A stretch of 64,000 nt of DNA from Karalla daura (lineage: Eukaryota; Chordata; Actinopteri; Chaetodontiformes; Leiognathidae). This document shows positions 21,628-32,529 of the stretch, piece by piece (within the stretch, counting starts at the first letter, position 1; the number at the start of each line of letters is the position of its first letter). The notes below the pieces were generated by a model. It saw nothing but the letters and a program-made list of their open reading frames with translations, had not been told where the DNA came from and did no database searches. The DNA is taken from the NCBI GenBank assembly GCA_029224185.1, contig CM055211.1, forward strand, positions 8,907,312 through 8,971,311, read 5' to 3'. Position numbers and translations under genes: made by a program.

Positions 21628-21637
21628 CTGTCAATCA
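21628..21637 (-). promoter_or_regulatory. PBX/MEIS-PREP decamer (CTGTCAATCA)
   Basis: Reverse complement of TGATTGACAG, 11 bases after the hairpin. Exact match to the composite TALE site. Confidence 0.58.
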
Positions 21638-21848
21638 ACCGCCTGTCTGCGCCCTGCAGACACACACCGGCTCGGAGGAAGCGGATCAATAAGTCCGGCG
21701 TAGCGTCCCCGATCGTTCCCATCCATCGCCGCTGCAAAGAACCAAAGTCCTGGTGGTTTTTGGTCCAGTCGAGCTATTTATAGACCGCTGCGGTTTCTGA
21801 AGGATTCTCTCAGTCCTCCATGGTTTCCCTCTGACTCATGTGTCCTTC

Positions 21849-21849
<1 letters not shown>

Positions 21850-21917
<68 letters not shown>
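21850..21917. repeat. (CA)n microsatellite, about 34 units
   Basis: Perfect CA repeat of 68 bases. Confidence 0.97.
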
Positions 21918-21921
<4 letters not shown>

Positions 21922-22092
21922 TCTTCTTAAATGATCCCCACAAACACAGACAGTTCTGGTGGCGTGTGATTTAGATTTACTCCAATAAAGTCCCCTTAGT
22001 GTCCGAGACAGGCCTCTGATTAGAGCTCTGACGCTGACTCAACAATCTAGTTTCCAATTAAGTGAAGGGGACGACATGGGCCAATGCCCTGT

Positions 22093-22096
<4 letters not shown>

Positions 22097-22151
<55 letters not shown>

Positions 22152-22172
22152 GCACACACACACACACACACA
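22097..22172. repeat. (CT)n(CA)n compound microsatellite
   Basis: CT units switch to CA at about 22111. Two CG steps lie near 22148. Confidence 0.95.
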
Positions 22173-23115
22173 TGCTCACACACGCTACATCTAGTCACGG
22201 AACTCCCGCTCCACAATGGTCCGAGGTCAGTGAAAACAATCGAGGAGAAGAGGGAAAAAAAGATTTCCGAGGCGTGAGTTTACGTGTTTCCAAACGTCAC
22301 GAGGGTTTGGAGCCAAATAAACAGGAAACGCCCCCGAAAAAAAGCCCAAAAATCAGCGGAGATAATCGAACAATGGACACTTTGTGATTTGCACAATTTG
22401 ATATGTAAATATTTGAGGGTGTGGAGGCAGTTGTTGTTCTGGATGATGTATTTCTATGTACGTAGACGAGGTGAGGCCAGGTTCCTCCTCCTGAAATCAT
22501 GTGGAGGTGTAACGAGCCCTAACGGCTCCCCCAGCCCCAATCTGGAGTATTTGACCCTAATCACCTCGTTAATGCACCTCCATGTAAACGACAGGAAGTC
22601 CTACCTGGGAACATGTGTTAGATGCAGAAAAAAAAGGAGAAATAACCTCGGCGGACTCATCCTGCTGCTTAGCGTCAAGGCTAATTGGAGAGAGAGAGAG
22701 AGAAGAGAGAGGGGGGAGAAAACAGTAAAATCCCCTAATTCCTGGATTATAATTTAAAATATTCCAAAATGCTAATCAGGGAATTGCAACCAACAAAGGG
22801 ATAATAAGACGGTCATCCAATTACTGGCGTTTTCTCCCCCCCGGTTGGTCGGATGGAGGGGCCTGAGCAGACCTGGAGCTGCTTTTTCCTCTCCTCCTTT
22901 TCCTCTCCTCCTTTTTCCTCTCCTCCTTTTTTTTTTTTTTTAAGCGAAGACGCGGCTCAAGCTGTGAGCAAACATGGCAGCCGAGGCTGGGCCCTCCCTG
23001 CGTCTCCTGCCTGTCTCACAAATATGTTAATTAGGGTCCAGATATTCACACACTTAATTAGCCGGGGCCGAGGTTGTTTCACTCTGATTGGGAGGAGAGA
23101 ATGAGAGACGGGGTG
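22173..23115. other. Unique sequence, no gene seen
   Basis: Holds a small (GA)n at 22688-22716 and TCCTC/T-run pyrimidine sequence at 22885-22942. A 157-codon plus-strand frame (22284-22757) passes through AT-rich sequence without splice sites or motifs. I treat it as chance. Confidence 0.45.
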
Positions 23116-23117
23116 AG

Positions 23118-23152
23118 GAAGGAGGGAGGGAGGGAGGGAGGGGGGGGGGGTG
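23118..23152. repeat. (GGGA)n and G-run
   Basis: GGGA tetranucleotides end in a G10 run. Confidence 0.9.
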
Positions 23153-23309
23153 AAGACGGAGAGAAAGAACGAGGGTTTACTTTTCAATGGCGGATTTAAA
23201 TATGGCCTCAAGGTGATGAGGATGTATTGTTAACTACTGTACTCAAATGAACTTTTCTCCCCCTTTTCCTTCTCCTCCCCCCTTCCTTCTCCTCCCCCCT
23301 TCCTTTTCC

Positions 23310-23455
23310 TTGTGGCGGGAGGAAAATCCAGCGTGGCCGAGATTAGGCTGTCATTTGCCGGCGAGCGTTTCCATTCGGAACATGAAGTGATTGCGCTAAT
23401 TGAAGTGGCATTCATTACATTACCATATTATACGTCGAAAATGAGCCGGGCCGGC
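23310..23455. promoter_or_regulatory. Candidate conserved non-coding element
   Basis: Repeat-free block between CCTTCT and GGGA tracts with GATTGCGCTAATTGAAG and CATTCATTACATTACC. Balanced composition and dense homeodomain-like words. No splice-bounded frame. Confidence 0.4.
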
Positions 23456-23517
23456 CCCTGTACCTACACACTGCTCCGGAGGAGATACGGGGGATGGACG
23501 GATGGATAGAAGGGAGG

Positions 23518-23562
23518 AGGGGGAGGGGGGAGGGGGGGAGAGAGAGAGAGGGGGGGGGGGAG
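23518..23562. repeat. G-rich purine tract
   Basis: GGGGGAGGGGGGAG units, GA repeat and a G10 run. Confidence 0.88.
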
Positions 23563-23948
23563 TTGTTCCACGTTCCAAGAAAATTACAATAGGAATCATT
23601 AGACATGAAATTAGAAATTTTTCGGGATGAACCGCTCACATAAAGGACTTGCAGGGATTTGACACCGACTCTTTGATGTGTTCCAGCAGACGGGCTGACA
23701 GGTCCGAGGGTCTGAGGCTGGATTAGAGGCCGGAAAAGTACGAGGAGAGCAGGAGAAAGTTTGCCCGCCGTGCCCCCGACTTCAGCTTTTAGTAAAAAAA
23801 AAAAAAAAAGAAAAAAACAAAACAAAATTCAATTAAGACGAAATGCTTAACAGTGAATCTCTGTCCCGTCCGCAAAATGCCAAAGAGAGAGAGGGGAGAA
23901 ATTAATTTCTACATTTGTGCTTTCAATTTTCTTATTTGGCTTCAATTG

Positions 23949-23978
23949 GGGGGAGGAGGAGGAGGAGGGAGGGGTGAG

Positions 23979-24020
<42 letters not shown>

Positions 24021-24028
24021 GGGGGGCA
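23949..24028. repeat. (GGA)n and (GT)n microsatellites
   Basis: GGA units at 23949-23976, then about 19 GT units and a G run. Confidence 0.93.
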
Positions 24029-24198
24029 GACCATTATTCAACTCATCTCAGAGGCATTTTCTCAAATATCACTTACACACAAGAATATTATATTGCTCAT
24101 GTAAATCTCTCTTTTCTTCCTTAAAAAAAGAAAGAAAGCAGCTTGGCATATTTATTGGTGAGTCGTGCTGAGCCTCCTCCCCCCTCCCTCCCCTCTTT

Positions 24199-24226
24199 AC
24201 CCCCCCCCCCCCCCCCCCCCCCCCCT
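24199..24226 (-). repeat. Poly(C) tract, about 26 bases
   Basis: Pure C run flanked by CTCC-type sequence. The minus strand is a poly(G) quadruplex former. Confidence 0.95.
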
Positions 24227-24689
24227 CCTCTCACCCCCTCCAACCCTGAATCCCCTCTCACAGATACAATGACCCAAATACAGTCGGAGGGATGGAGGGA
24301 TCCTCTTTGCCCTCTGGCTCCGTATCAGCCTCAGGTACTTAAACAGATGATTTCTGCTCATTGTTCTCGATTTATTTAAATTCCATATATGAAAAAAAAA
24401 AAAAGAAGCGAGTCACCTAGAGGAATAGATCCACCTGCAGTGGCTCCATCTCTCTCTCTGTGTGTGTGTGTGTGTGTGTGGACTGTGGTAGCGGTCCTGC
24501 AGAGCTCTGCACTCGGAGCTGTGTCTGACCCCGTGGTCCGAGCCGCTCACACATTCCCTGAATTTTTAGGAGAAAATTTGACATTGGTCCAAAACCAATC
24601 CCCCGGCTTTGAGGGTATGTAAAACACGTTTTTTGTGTGTGTGTGTGTGTGTTTTTTTTTCCTCTCCTCTCCTCCCTCTTTACCTACAG

Positions 24690-24824
24690 CTGACTGGAGC
24701 ACCAGCTGGTGGCGGGCAGCCAAGACTGCAAGGCATGTGCTTGTACTTGTGGGCTAACTGCTCTGCTGAACTGCTGTGGGATTTACTCTGCATTATAGAA
24801 ATGGACTGCAGTATAGATTATTAA
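24690..24824 (+). CDS. Weak candidate terminal exon, 44 codons plus stop
   Basis: A polypyrimidine tract and CTACAG acceptor precede CTGACTGGAG. The phase-0 frame stays open for 44 codons (LTGAPAGGGQPRLQGMCLYL... ending MDCSIDY) to a TAA at 24822. It holds Cys and Leu residues but no motif I recognise. The DNA also contains the perfect palindrome CACCAGCTGGTG (24700-24711), which may instead be a bHLH E-box. No polyadenylation signal was noted just downstream, where a long GT run begins. Confidence 0.15.
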   Translation: MTGAPAGGGQPRLQGMCLYLWANCSAELLWDLLCIIEMDCSIDY

Positions 24825-24829
24825 CAGGC

Positions 24830-24830
<1 letters not shown>

Positions 24831-24894
<64 letters not shown>
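24831..24894. repeat. (GT)n microsatellite, about 31 units
   Basis: Perfect TG repeat. Confidence 0.97.
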
Positions 24895-24895
<1 letters not shown>

Positions 24896-26036
24896 CGCCT
24901 CTCCATCCATCCCAGTTTGTCTTGTGTTTCTTTTTCCTCTCTCTCTCCGTTTTAATTTGCATCTCCTCGCACGGCGTTTTTAACGACAGACCTGACGGTT
25001 TTAACGGGACTTTTTCCCCCCAGAAATCTCCCGGAGGCGGGTTCGAACCCGGAACGATAAAGGAGCGTTTCACATTTAAAGGCTAAAAATAGCCTAACGA
25101 TGGCTGACACTCAGAAATCCAAAATACCCTCTTTTTTTTTTTGTCTTTTAATACGAACCAGGATCGGGCTGCAGTTTTATTAATTCCTCTCCCTGCGTCG
25201 CTTTCTGCCTTCAAAGCTCCCAAATCTCTTTCATTTTAAGAGCGGTGGACGATATTCGGGATATTTCATCACATCCTGAACCTGGTGGCGTTCCCATGCC
25301 GTCCCTGCTTTTCCTTTTTTCCACAGTCGCTCGTAACTTTTGGAGGCGTAATAAGAGCAGAGTGAATGTTGGCACGGGCCTCCGCTCAACCAGCGCATCT
25401 GTACGGGCTCAGACGTAATGAATTCAGAAGTTAAAAACAACAACGACCGGGAATAACAACAACGACGGGAAGATACGGAGCGGCTGAGTTTAGACCTCGA
25501 AGATTGTGAAAACTTGGCAGAAACAGATAGAAAGAAAAACGCATATTGAAAAGGTTTTATTCCTTCTTTAAGTTCAACGAGGCAGATTCGAGGAGGAGGA
25601 GGAGGAGGAGGAAGGAGAGAGAGTTGGGAGTCAGAGCATTCCGTCTCCGGGAATATGCATGTGATGTGATTGGGCTGGATTTGTGTCCGTCAGTCAGGCG
25701 AGGAGCGGCTGGTGTCAGACCTCTGCCGTGTATTTATACCCTGATAGGAGCAAACAGCCCCAGCCGAGGGGAGAAAAATCTCCTGTCAGCTATTCTTACA
25801 TAAAATATTAGAATTCCCATTGTTATGAAGACTTCCCGGAGAAAGCCTAAGCCTCTCGACTTATGAATTTATTTAAAAGTATCCAAAGAAGAAGAAGAAG
25901 AAGAAGGAGAGGGAGAGGGAGACGAGGAGGAAGAGGGAGGCCTGACCTTAATCTTAAATAGGTCCCAGAGACAGGTAGACTGATAAGTGGACTAGAGTGA
26001 TTCCAGTTGGGAAGAATAGGAGCTGAGCCCACTTTG
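24895..26036. other. Unique sequence, no gene seen
   Basis: Octamer ATTTGCAT at 24955-24962. GGTTCGAACCC near 25041 resembles a tRNA B-box, but there is no cloverleaf. GGA (25592-25615) and GAA (25887-25905) short repeats occur. TATTTATAC near 25730 is AT-rich promoter-like sequence without other support. Confidence 0.45.
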
Positions 26037-26101
26037 CGTGTGTGTCTGTGTGTGTGTGTGTGTGTGTGTGTTTGGGAGGGGGGGGGGGGGGGGGGGGGGG
26101 C
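26037..26101. repeat. (GT)n and poly(G) tract
   Basis: GT run at 26037-26071, TTGGGA, then a G22 run. Confidence 0.95.
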
Positions 26102-26179
26102 AGTAGCTTATCGCTGGCAGGCGACAAACAGCTCAAAAAAAGGAGCAAACTGCAGGTTCCACCGGAGCGTGGGGGCGCG

Positions 26180-26332
26180 GCGTGCCAGCCGGGCTAATGC
26201 ATAGATTAGTTTACAAGTATGGCTGCGATGCCAATTGGATTAAGCCTCATCATGCTGCGGGTATTCCCACATTGTTTGACGGTCTACATACGGTCAGCGC
26301 TGGGTGTGATGGACTTATTCTAAATCCGTCCT

Positions 26333-26335
<3 letters not shown>
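26180..26335. promoter_or_regulatory. Candidate conserved non-coding element
   Basis: Repeat-free block with GGGCTAATGCATAGATTAG, GCCAATTGGATTAAGCC (CCAATTGG palindrome plus a GGATTA bicoid-type core) and balanced composition. No spliced frame. Flanked on both sides by repeats. Confidence 0.42.

Positions 26336-26337
<2 letters not shown>

Positions 26338-26390
<53 letters not shown>
26338..26390. repeat. (GT)n microsatellite
   Basis: About 25 GT units with one CG step at the end. Confidence 0.97.
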
Positions 26391-26393
<3 letters not shown>

Positions 26394-26441
26394 TATCTAA
26401 ACACGCTGTGACCGACGATGTCAGCGGGGTTGAGCAGTTTT

Positions 26442-26468
26442 CCGAGGAGGAGGAGGAGGAGGAGGAGG
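26442..26468. repeat. (GAG)n microsatellite
   Basis: Eight GAG units. Confidence 0.92.
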
Positions 26469-27478
26469 CGATTGGAAACCTTTTATTCCCTAAGACAGAG
26501 TCTCTCCCTCTCTCTCTGGGCCTCGGGCTGTGACTTTAATATCATAAAAAAAAGAAAAAAGAAGAAGAAGAAGAGCCGTGTCAATATCGAAATATCTCTG
26601 ACAGAGAGTGTATCTAATGCCTGTGCACCGCGCTATAATCAGAGTTATCACTTTGAACTAGTTCACAGAAAGGCTGCTTTATTTTCCAAAGCAAAATTGG
26701 TTTGGTCTCCTTTAAGACTCCAAGGTTTATTTGATTAAGACTGGAGCAAGAGCATGAGAAATCACCGAGGGAGGGGTGGTGGTGGAGGGGGGGGGACTTC
26801 AGTGGCATTCCAGAGTAATATTTATACCAATCCCTCGGCTTGTAAATCATTTATGCACTTTCCCACTCACGTTTGACTCTGAAAACCCTCGGAATTAGGT
26901 CTCGGAATAATAAACTGAACCGCGCCGCTGCCCGGGACCATTGTCTCCCAGCAGATCAGAGACGCCGGGTCAAGAGCGACTGGACCTCTAGGGCACCCCG
27001 GGGACCACCCCCGAAAACTGAGGGGGGAGGGGAGGGGGGGCGGACCAGCACACAGGCCTTTAATTGTTATTTCTCTCCCTCCTCCTCCTCCTCCTCCCGG
27101 TGTCCGGGCAAACAGAGCGGTCCTGATCGCTCCGTAATGAGAGCCGGTGTCCAGAGGGAGCAGGCTGGTGACTTCCAAATACATTGCCCTTGTTAGCAGT
27201 GTTTGGCGCGCCGCTCCGTTGTTACAGATGTCGGTAATAGAGCACTAATAGAGATCCATTACCCTCAGGTTGGTGTGTGTGTGTGTGTGTGTCTCTAAGA
27301 TTACCACACTGGTGTCTGACCTCTGCCTCCCTGTAAAACTGATTATTTCATCTGATGGAGCCCAAAGGTGGCGGCCGGTCCGGGCCCCGCGACCAGGACG
27401 CTGATTCGATTATCGGCGGAGAGTCGGGATTATAAGTCAGCTTTGTAATGGGAAATATTAGAGCGGAGGAAGCAGAGG

Positions 27479-27523
27479 AGGAGAGGAGGAGGAGGAGGAG
27501 GAGGAGGGGGGGGGGGGGGGGGT
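27479..27523 (+). repeat. (GGA)n and poly(G)
   Basis: GGA units end in a G16 run. Confidence 0.93.
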
Positions 27524-27839
27524 AAAAAAAAGAAAGGGGAGTGTGCGGGCGGAACAATGGAATAACAAATTGCGCGTGGCCCTCAGGACAGAAGGTAGAC
27601 AGAAACATTAAATTAATGAGCCCAGAAGAACTTTGTCACAAATGAATCGTGTAAATACATTGATCTTCCCTCCTCTCCAGTTTATTTTCTCCTCTCCCTC
27701 CCTCCTCCTCCTCCTCCTCCTCTCCTTCCTCTCTAATGATTTCTTCCCCTACCATTTTTACACGACGGAGGGAGGAAAGAAAAAAAGGGAAAAACCTGTT
27801 CTGTTTTTCACCGGCGCTGCCTCTTGGTAAACACTCGTG

Positions 27840-28070
27840 CTTCTTATCTGCACGCTGCCTCGTCCCTAGGCTATGGAGCAGATTTTTCATTTAGCTAAAA
27901 GCTCGGTGAGAGGTCTATGAGAATGATAATCCTAGCACGGGCCGCAGCTGGCGTTTCCGCGGCGCGGATGATTAGTCGGGAACGTTTTGCATTCGACCTG
28001 GAGAAATTCTCTCAGTGGGAAGTTAGCATCCGCTTACTGTCTTCTTCAGCGAGGCCCCACTCATGGCCCT
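27840..28070. promoter_or_regulatory. Candidate conserved non-coding element
   Basis: Repeat-free block with TTCATTTAGCTAAAAGC, GAATGATAATCC and GCGGATGATTAGTCGG. A plus-strand frame crosses it but runs on into the CT/CA repeats. Confidence 0.38.
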
Positions 28071-28075
28071 CACCC

Positions 28076-28138
28076 CTCCCTCTCTCCCTCTCTCTCTTTA
28101 ACTCTCTCTCTCTCCACACACACACACACACACACACT
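28076..28138. repeat. (CT)n(CA)n microsatellite
   Basis: CT-rich sequence at 28076-28113 followed by about 12 CA units. Confidence 0.93.
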
Positions 28139-28330
28139 CCAGAGGAGGCTTGTATAATGGATGATGAGGGAGAGATCTTCCATTTACCTCCCTCTCTGCC
28201 TGCTCTCCAAACACCGTCAGCGCTGTCACCGCGCCTGACGCTCTGTGACCTTCGTCAAATATATTTCTAATTGCTTCTGACGGCGGATTGGCACCCCGCT
28301 GCTCCAGAGGGCCCTTCTGGGGGCCCCCCT

Positions 28331-28359
28331 TACACACACACACACACACACACACACAC
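28331..28359. repeat. (CA)n microsatellite
   Basis: About 14 CA units. Confidence 0.93.
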
Positions 28360-29299
28360 TGAATCAGGAGACCCCGGGTTCTTCAGGTGTACGGTGAGGG
28401 GGGGGGGATCCCGCCTCCGCCCCCCTCAGACAGAATTAAGGAAACAGGTCGTGAATGCACTTATCTCATTTGTCTGACAGGTTTAAACGTTTATTAAAGG
28501 CCTCAGCCCTAATTCCCTCAAGCAGGTGTAAGCTTCCGTCGAGGTGTGAATTATACCCAATCGCAGGCGCAGATACGCTCCTAATGTGATGAAGACGCGG
28601 CGCTAAGCTTCTCCAGGTGGAAATTGAATAACTCATGGTTTCTGGGCGTAATCCACCCGCGCATTGTTCACACAGACAAATAGGAACGGGAACGTCGTCT
28701 GCTCCGTCTGCAGCCTCGTTTGCCTTTATGCGGAAACACGCAAAACTGGATGTGTGGGAATCTGTGGACGTGTGTGTGTGTGTGTGTGCCTGCGGTCACA
28801 TCACAACAGGCCCACAGTTGATGGACAATGTTCACCGATGCAACAAAACACAAATGGGTATTTGCTTTCCTCGGAGCGTCGTCTGCCACCTGGCTTTAGT
28901 TATGAATACGGCCGCGATGATTCCTGGGAGGATTCCCTCCGACCGGACGGACACGCAGACATCACATCCAATAACTTCCAATCGTTTGGATGAAGACTGG
29001 GCTCTTTATGAGGGGGGGGGGCGGTGTTTACAGTCACTACTTGTGCAATGAAAACACAGCTGTAAATATTATTTATCACCTAAAATCAGGGGAAAAAAAG
29101 AGAAAGAAGACTCCGGCGTGTCTGCTCGGCTCCTCCTCCAGGTCACACATTCATAAAAATAGATGTTTTTGTTGCGTGCGAAGCCTGGGAGCGCGACTCC
29201 TCCGCCTCGACGTTTCCGTGCGGTCACGACATGAGAAAGTGGAGCGATCGGTGTCGTAATTAATGCTCCTTTCGTTTGTATTGTCCCTGCGTGCTACAG

Positions 29300-29301
<2 letters not shown>
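28360..29301. other. Unique sequence, no gene seen
   Basis: Short GT patch at 28767-28788 and G9 runs at 28398-28407 and 29011-29020. A 138-codon plus-strand frame crosses the GT patch and has no family signature. Confidence 0.45.

Positions 29302-29348
<47 letters not shown>
29302..29348. repeat. (GT)n microsatellite
   Basis: About 23 GT units. Three overlapping frames of 160-170 codons on the minus strand owe part of their length to it. Confidence 0.97.
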
Positions 29349-30581
29349 ACGCAGCATGTGACTGTGCAGCTGCAGTTTCCTGAAGCGGCCGCAGAGCCAG
29401 AGGTGGCAGAGTCGACCCGTCTGCAGCTCCGTCTTCCCACTCGTGTTCCCGGCGTTCCAGCTCGTCCACCTCTGGCAACAAATGACCTTTTGTCGCTCGA
29501 CTCTGGGAGCTGCTCGCAGGACGGGCCGAGACTCCGAGTCCACACGACTCCCAGTCGATTGAACCGTCGGGAGCGTCTGATGGGACGGATACACTTGTCC
29601 GGATCGAGATGTTTGTAACGTTTGTAGCGAGCGTATTTCGGGCACAATGGATTGGTATTTTTAACAAGCCTCCGAAGGGAGGTTGCGACCTCGTGTCTGC
29701 GTAGCAAATGTTTAACTTCGGGGGGGAAATTTCTGAGAAGTTTCTCCAGGACTGAAGCCTCATTGTCACGGCGGGTTAAAAACAGAGAGAAAAACATGTT
29801 GGATGAATATAATCATGTGACCAGAAGTAATGACAACCGTGACCCATTTGCACGATGATAATTAGCCAACCACAGCCACAGGGCACTGACCTCCAAGCAG
29901 GGATGAAAACAAACCCACCGATTTAAAGCTCTCTTTGTCATGCCGGAGAACACGCTGACATCTAACATGCTCGGGACTCGCTCTCCCTCCACATTATGTT
30001 TAAATTCATTGTATTACACATGCTGAGAGCTGTGTGGAGCGAGGCATGAATAGTTTCCAGTGTCTGAGCTCAGAACGAGTCCTCTTTGTGCCTCCCCTGA
30101 TGTCTGACCTTGACAAATTGACAATGAGCCTCCACCGGCTGTAACAAAGTCGACCTTAAGGGCCCTCCGTGATCAGATTTAACATCAGTGCACATCAAAA
30201 CAACATAAGGCGGACATTATTTCTACTTTGTGATCGGGACGAGGCTGCAGCTCACCTCCGGGCGCTGTTTGACACGCGACAGCAGATAAAGACTTGGCCG
30301 CTGCCCGCTCTGACTCTTCAGCCGCTCCTGTGTAATCTGTTTATTCCTCAGATCCAGACGAGCGTTTCTACCCCTTCAAAATTTATCTGATCGGGAAGAG
30401 AGAAAAAAAACACTCCGAGCAGCCGGCTCCATTCACAAACCCTAACAAGCCTGCGATCGTATCAAACGTGTAATCGCCATATTGAAATCGTGCCATAACG
30501 CAGCGAGACGGACGATTAGAACAAAACAAGTCGCTTTATTATTATTATTTTCATTTGAACGTCTGTGCACGCCTGCAGGCC
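29349..30581. other. Unique sequence, no gene seen
   Basis: 29350-29660 is GC-rich and unusually open in one plus and two minus frames. The readings show no conserved motif or splice boundary. The rest is single-copy with nothing recognised. Confidence 0.4.
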
Positions 30582-30631
30582 ACAGACAGACAGGCAGACA
30601 GGCAGACAGGCAGACAGACAGACAGACAGGC
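30582..30631. repeat. (CAGA)n / (CAGG)n microsatellite
   Basis: About 12 tetranucleotide units mixing CAGA and CAGG. Confidence 0.95.
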
Positions 30632-32036
30632 AGATGATTCCTTAACGTTAATGTAAAGATGCACATCAGAGAGTTTTAATGCAGACACGCTAAAAAAAAT
30701 AAATCCTCAGCACTACTTCAAAACCTCCCGTTAAGTGGTTTCACTGTGTTCAACTGTGTTCAGCAACTCCTCAGACTCTGAGTTTAGACTCGACGGCTTC
30801 AATCCAGCTCTGAATGAGGGAGCTGGGCAGACGCAGCCTCGCTGTTTCACCCCGTCACACACGACTGTGGTGCAATTTGTGTAAAATGCTGCACAAAGTT
30901 GCAAAAAACATACGTCAAGTTGTGGTTTATCGCTTCAAAAAGTGGGACAGAACGTGACTGTAATGTCATTTTTACATTTAGATCAAGGAGTTGCATGCAG
31001 TCAAACCTCCTGATGCCATCGAGAAACAAGTGTAAGACAGTGAAACGTCGACGCTGAGAGAACAGACGTTCTGAGGATTTACTCCTTTTAGTTTCTAACT
31101 CCTTCCAATAATCCGAAACAAACAAGCAGGAAAAAAAAAGGTCAGAACATAATGGAAACAGCGGCTCCACAGTCTGAGAGTCTGGAGAGGGGAAGAACGA
31201 GACTGGAGAGATTAGAGACGGAGAGAAGAAGAAGGAGAGGAAGAAGAACCTGGCGCCCGAGCCCGACTCGCTACCGCTGTCTGTGCTGTATAAGTCGCTG
31301 GAGTATCGCACCTAGCAGGCAGATAGAGGAACTCAAACACCGAGTGCCAAGATCTTTATGTGGATTCCCTGCTTCCAAATAGCTTAGGATAATTCTCCGT
31401 CTGAGCTAATACCTGGTGAGGAAGTAAAGCCTGAAGGATGGGATTATTTAATGTGGCGTTTTTAATGTGTGACACGCTAATCACATCTCAGAACAGGAAT
31501 ACTTCAACCGTTTAACTTCCGTCGAGGGAGGAGAGACGCTTCTTTTTGGGGAGGGGGGGAGTAAGCCTTCAAAAGGAGACCCCCTCCCTCCCTCCCTCCC
31601 TCCCTCCTCCTTCTACCCCTCCTCTCCTCCTCTCCTTTCCTCCTCCACCTCCGCTCCGTAAACCTGCCGCAAAAAGAAGAAAAAAACCTGACGACAATGA
31701 CACATTGTGGAGACGGGAGACGGAGTAACCTCGGATGAAGTTTTTATTCCCACTGTTGGGAAAAAGGCGACGTAGGGAGTCGCACATCAATCCCAGACAG
31801 AATTACTCCTCTGTGTTGCCCATAATGAGTCCCACAATCCGCACATACCGGCGAATGAATCTCCTGCGGATTTGGGGATAAAGCCGAGTTTTTTTTTTTT
31901 TTCCCGCTCTCCCGGATTGGGAAGTTTAACAAGGTGAAGTGTGGAGCGAGTCTCCGCCCGAATCAGCCTGTGATCAGCAACGGTTAAACATCTGAAGCGT
32001 TGCTATTATATCAGCATGGAACGTTATTAAAACACA
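30632..32036. other. Unique sequence with repeat remnants
   Basis: 30690-31080 carries fragments (GCAACTCCTCAGACTCTG, AAGTTGCAAAAAAC, GTTCTGAGGATTTACTCC) shared with the repeat remnants near 41.8-42.2 kb. CCCT repeats occur at 31582-31612. A 154-codon minus-strand frame (30847-31311) is judged to be chance. Confidence 0.45.
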
Positions 32037-32038
32037 CT

Positions 32039-32073
<35 letters not shown>

Positions 32074-32092
32074 TCTCTCTCTCTCTCTCTTC
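32037..32092. repeat. (CT)n microsatellite, about 28 units
   Basis: CT repeat with one GCCC interruption. It also supplies the polypyrimidine tract of the exon candidate that follows. Confidence 0.95.
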
Positions 32093-32107
32093 CTGTCTGT
32101 CTTTAAG

Positions 32108-32194
32108 GATGGCGCTCCGATAGCGGTGAGGAAATCAATGAAGGGGCCTGAGAGCAGCCGGGGCCCGGCAGACTCTGACACGCTACAGAGGAAG
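32108..32194 (+). CDS. Candidate internal exon, 29 codons, unassigned
   Basis: Polypyrimidine sequence and CTTTAAG acceptor precede GATGGCGCTC, and CAGAGGAAG/GTAAAT is a good donor. The 87 bases form exactly 29 codons in phase 0. The other two frames both contain stops. The reading starts DGAPIAVRKSMKGPESSRG and ends ADSDTLQRK. It is hydrophilic, rich in Ser, Lys, Arg and Pro, as in disordered parts of nuclear or scaffold proteins. The following 130 bases of intron are repeat-free and look conserved, as is common beside regulated cassette exons. I cannot name the gene. The acceptor lies just after a CT microsatellite, so a fortuitous site is possible. Confidence 0.45.
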
Positions 32195-32335
32195 GTAAAT
32201 TATTGGAACTTTAATTACTTTGATCCGTCATGCATTGTAGCATTGTGTCAGGGAAGTCAATGCCATGACAGACGCCGAACAAAGGCCAGTGCCGCATTTT
32301 CATAACATCTTCACTCCCTTTTTCCTATAATGCCT
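32195..32335. promoter_or_regulatory. Candidate conserved intronic block after exon candidate
   Basis: Repeat-free, with TTTAATTACTTTGATCCG, a TCF/LEF-like CTTTGAT, and AATGCCATGACAG containing a TGACAG half-site. It could contain splicing or transcriptional control elements. Inference only. Confidence 0.3.
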
Positions 32336-32359
32336 GATTAAAGCGACGGACCAACAAAC

Positions 32360-32400
32360 CCCCCCTCCCCCCCCCCTCCCCCCCCCCCCCCCCTCTCTCT
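32360..32400. repeat. C-run / CCCCT tract
   Basis: Pyrimidine-only tract with a C16 run, then TCTCTCTCC. Confidence 0.92.
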
Positions 32401-32529
32401 CCTCCTCTTCCTCTTCCTCTCCTGATTTAGAAACTCATTTTGAAAGCTCTGTTTACCCAACTCATTACTGCAGTCGGGGGGGATTGAATGCGGGTCTATT
32501 ATGGGGCCTTGGCTTTACAAACAAGCACA

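Noticed and set aside
25035..25060. tRNA-like GGTTCGAACCC box
   Set aside because: No A-box, acceptor stem or anticodon arm could be folded in the preceding 70 bases. A similar TTTGAACCCGGGAG at 21386 is cut by the gap and also lacks a cloverleaf.
29151..29797. Three overlapping minus-strand frames of 164-169 codons
   Set aside because: They share the (GT)n array and GC-rich DNA with few stops. No frame shows motifs, start context or splice boundaries.
30847..31311. 154-codon minus-strand open frame
   Set aside because: Phe/Ser-rich stretch from purine-rich DNA and no homology recognised. It overlaps repeat-remnant words shared with other places in the window.
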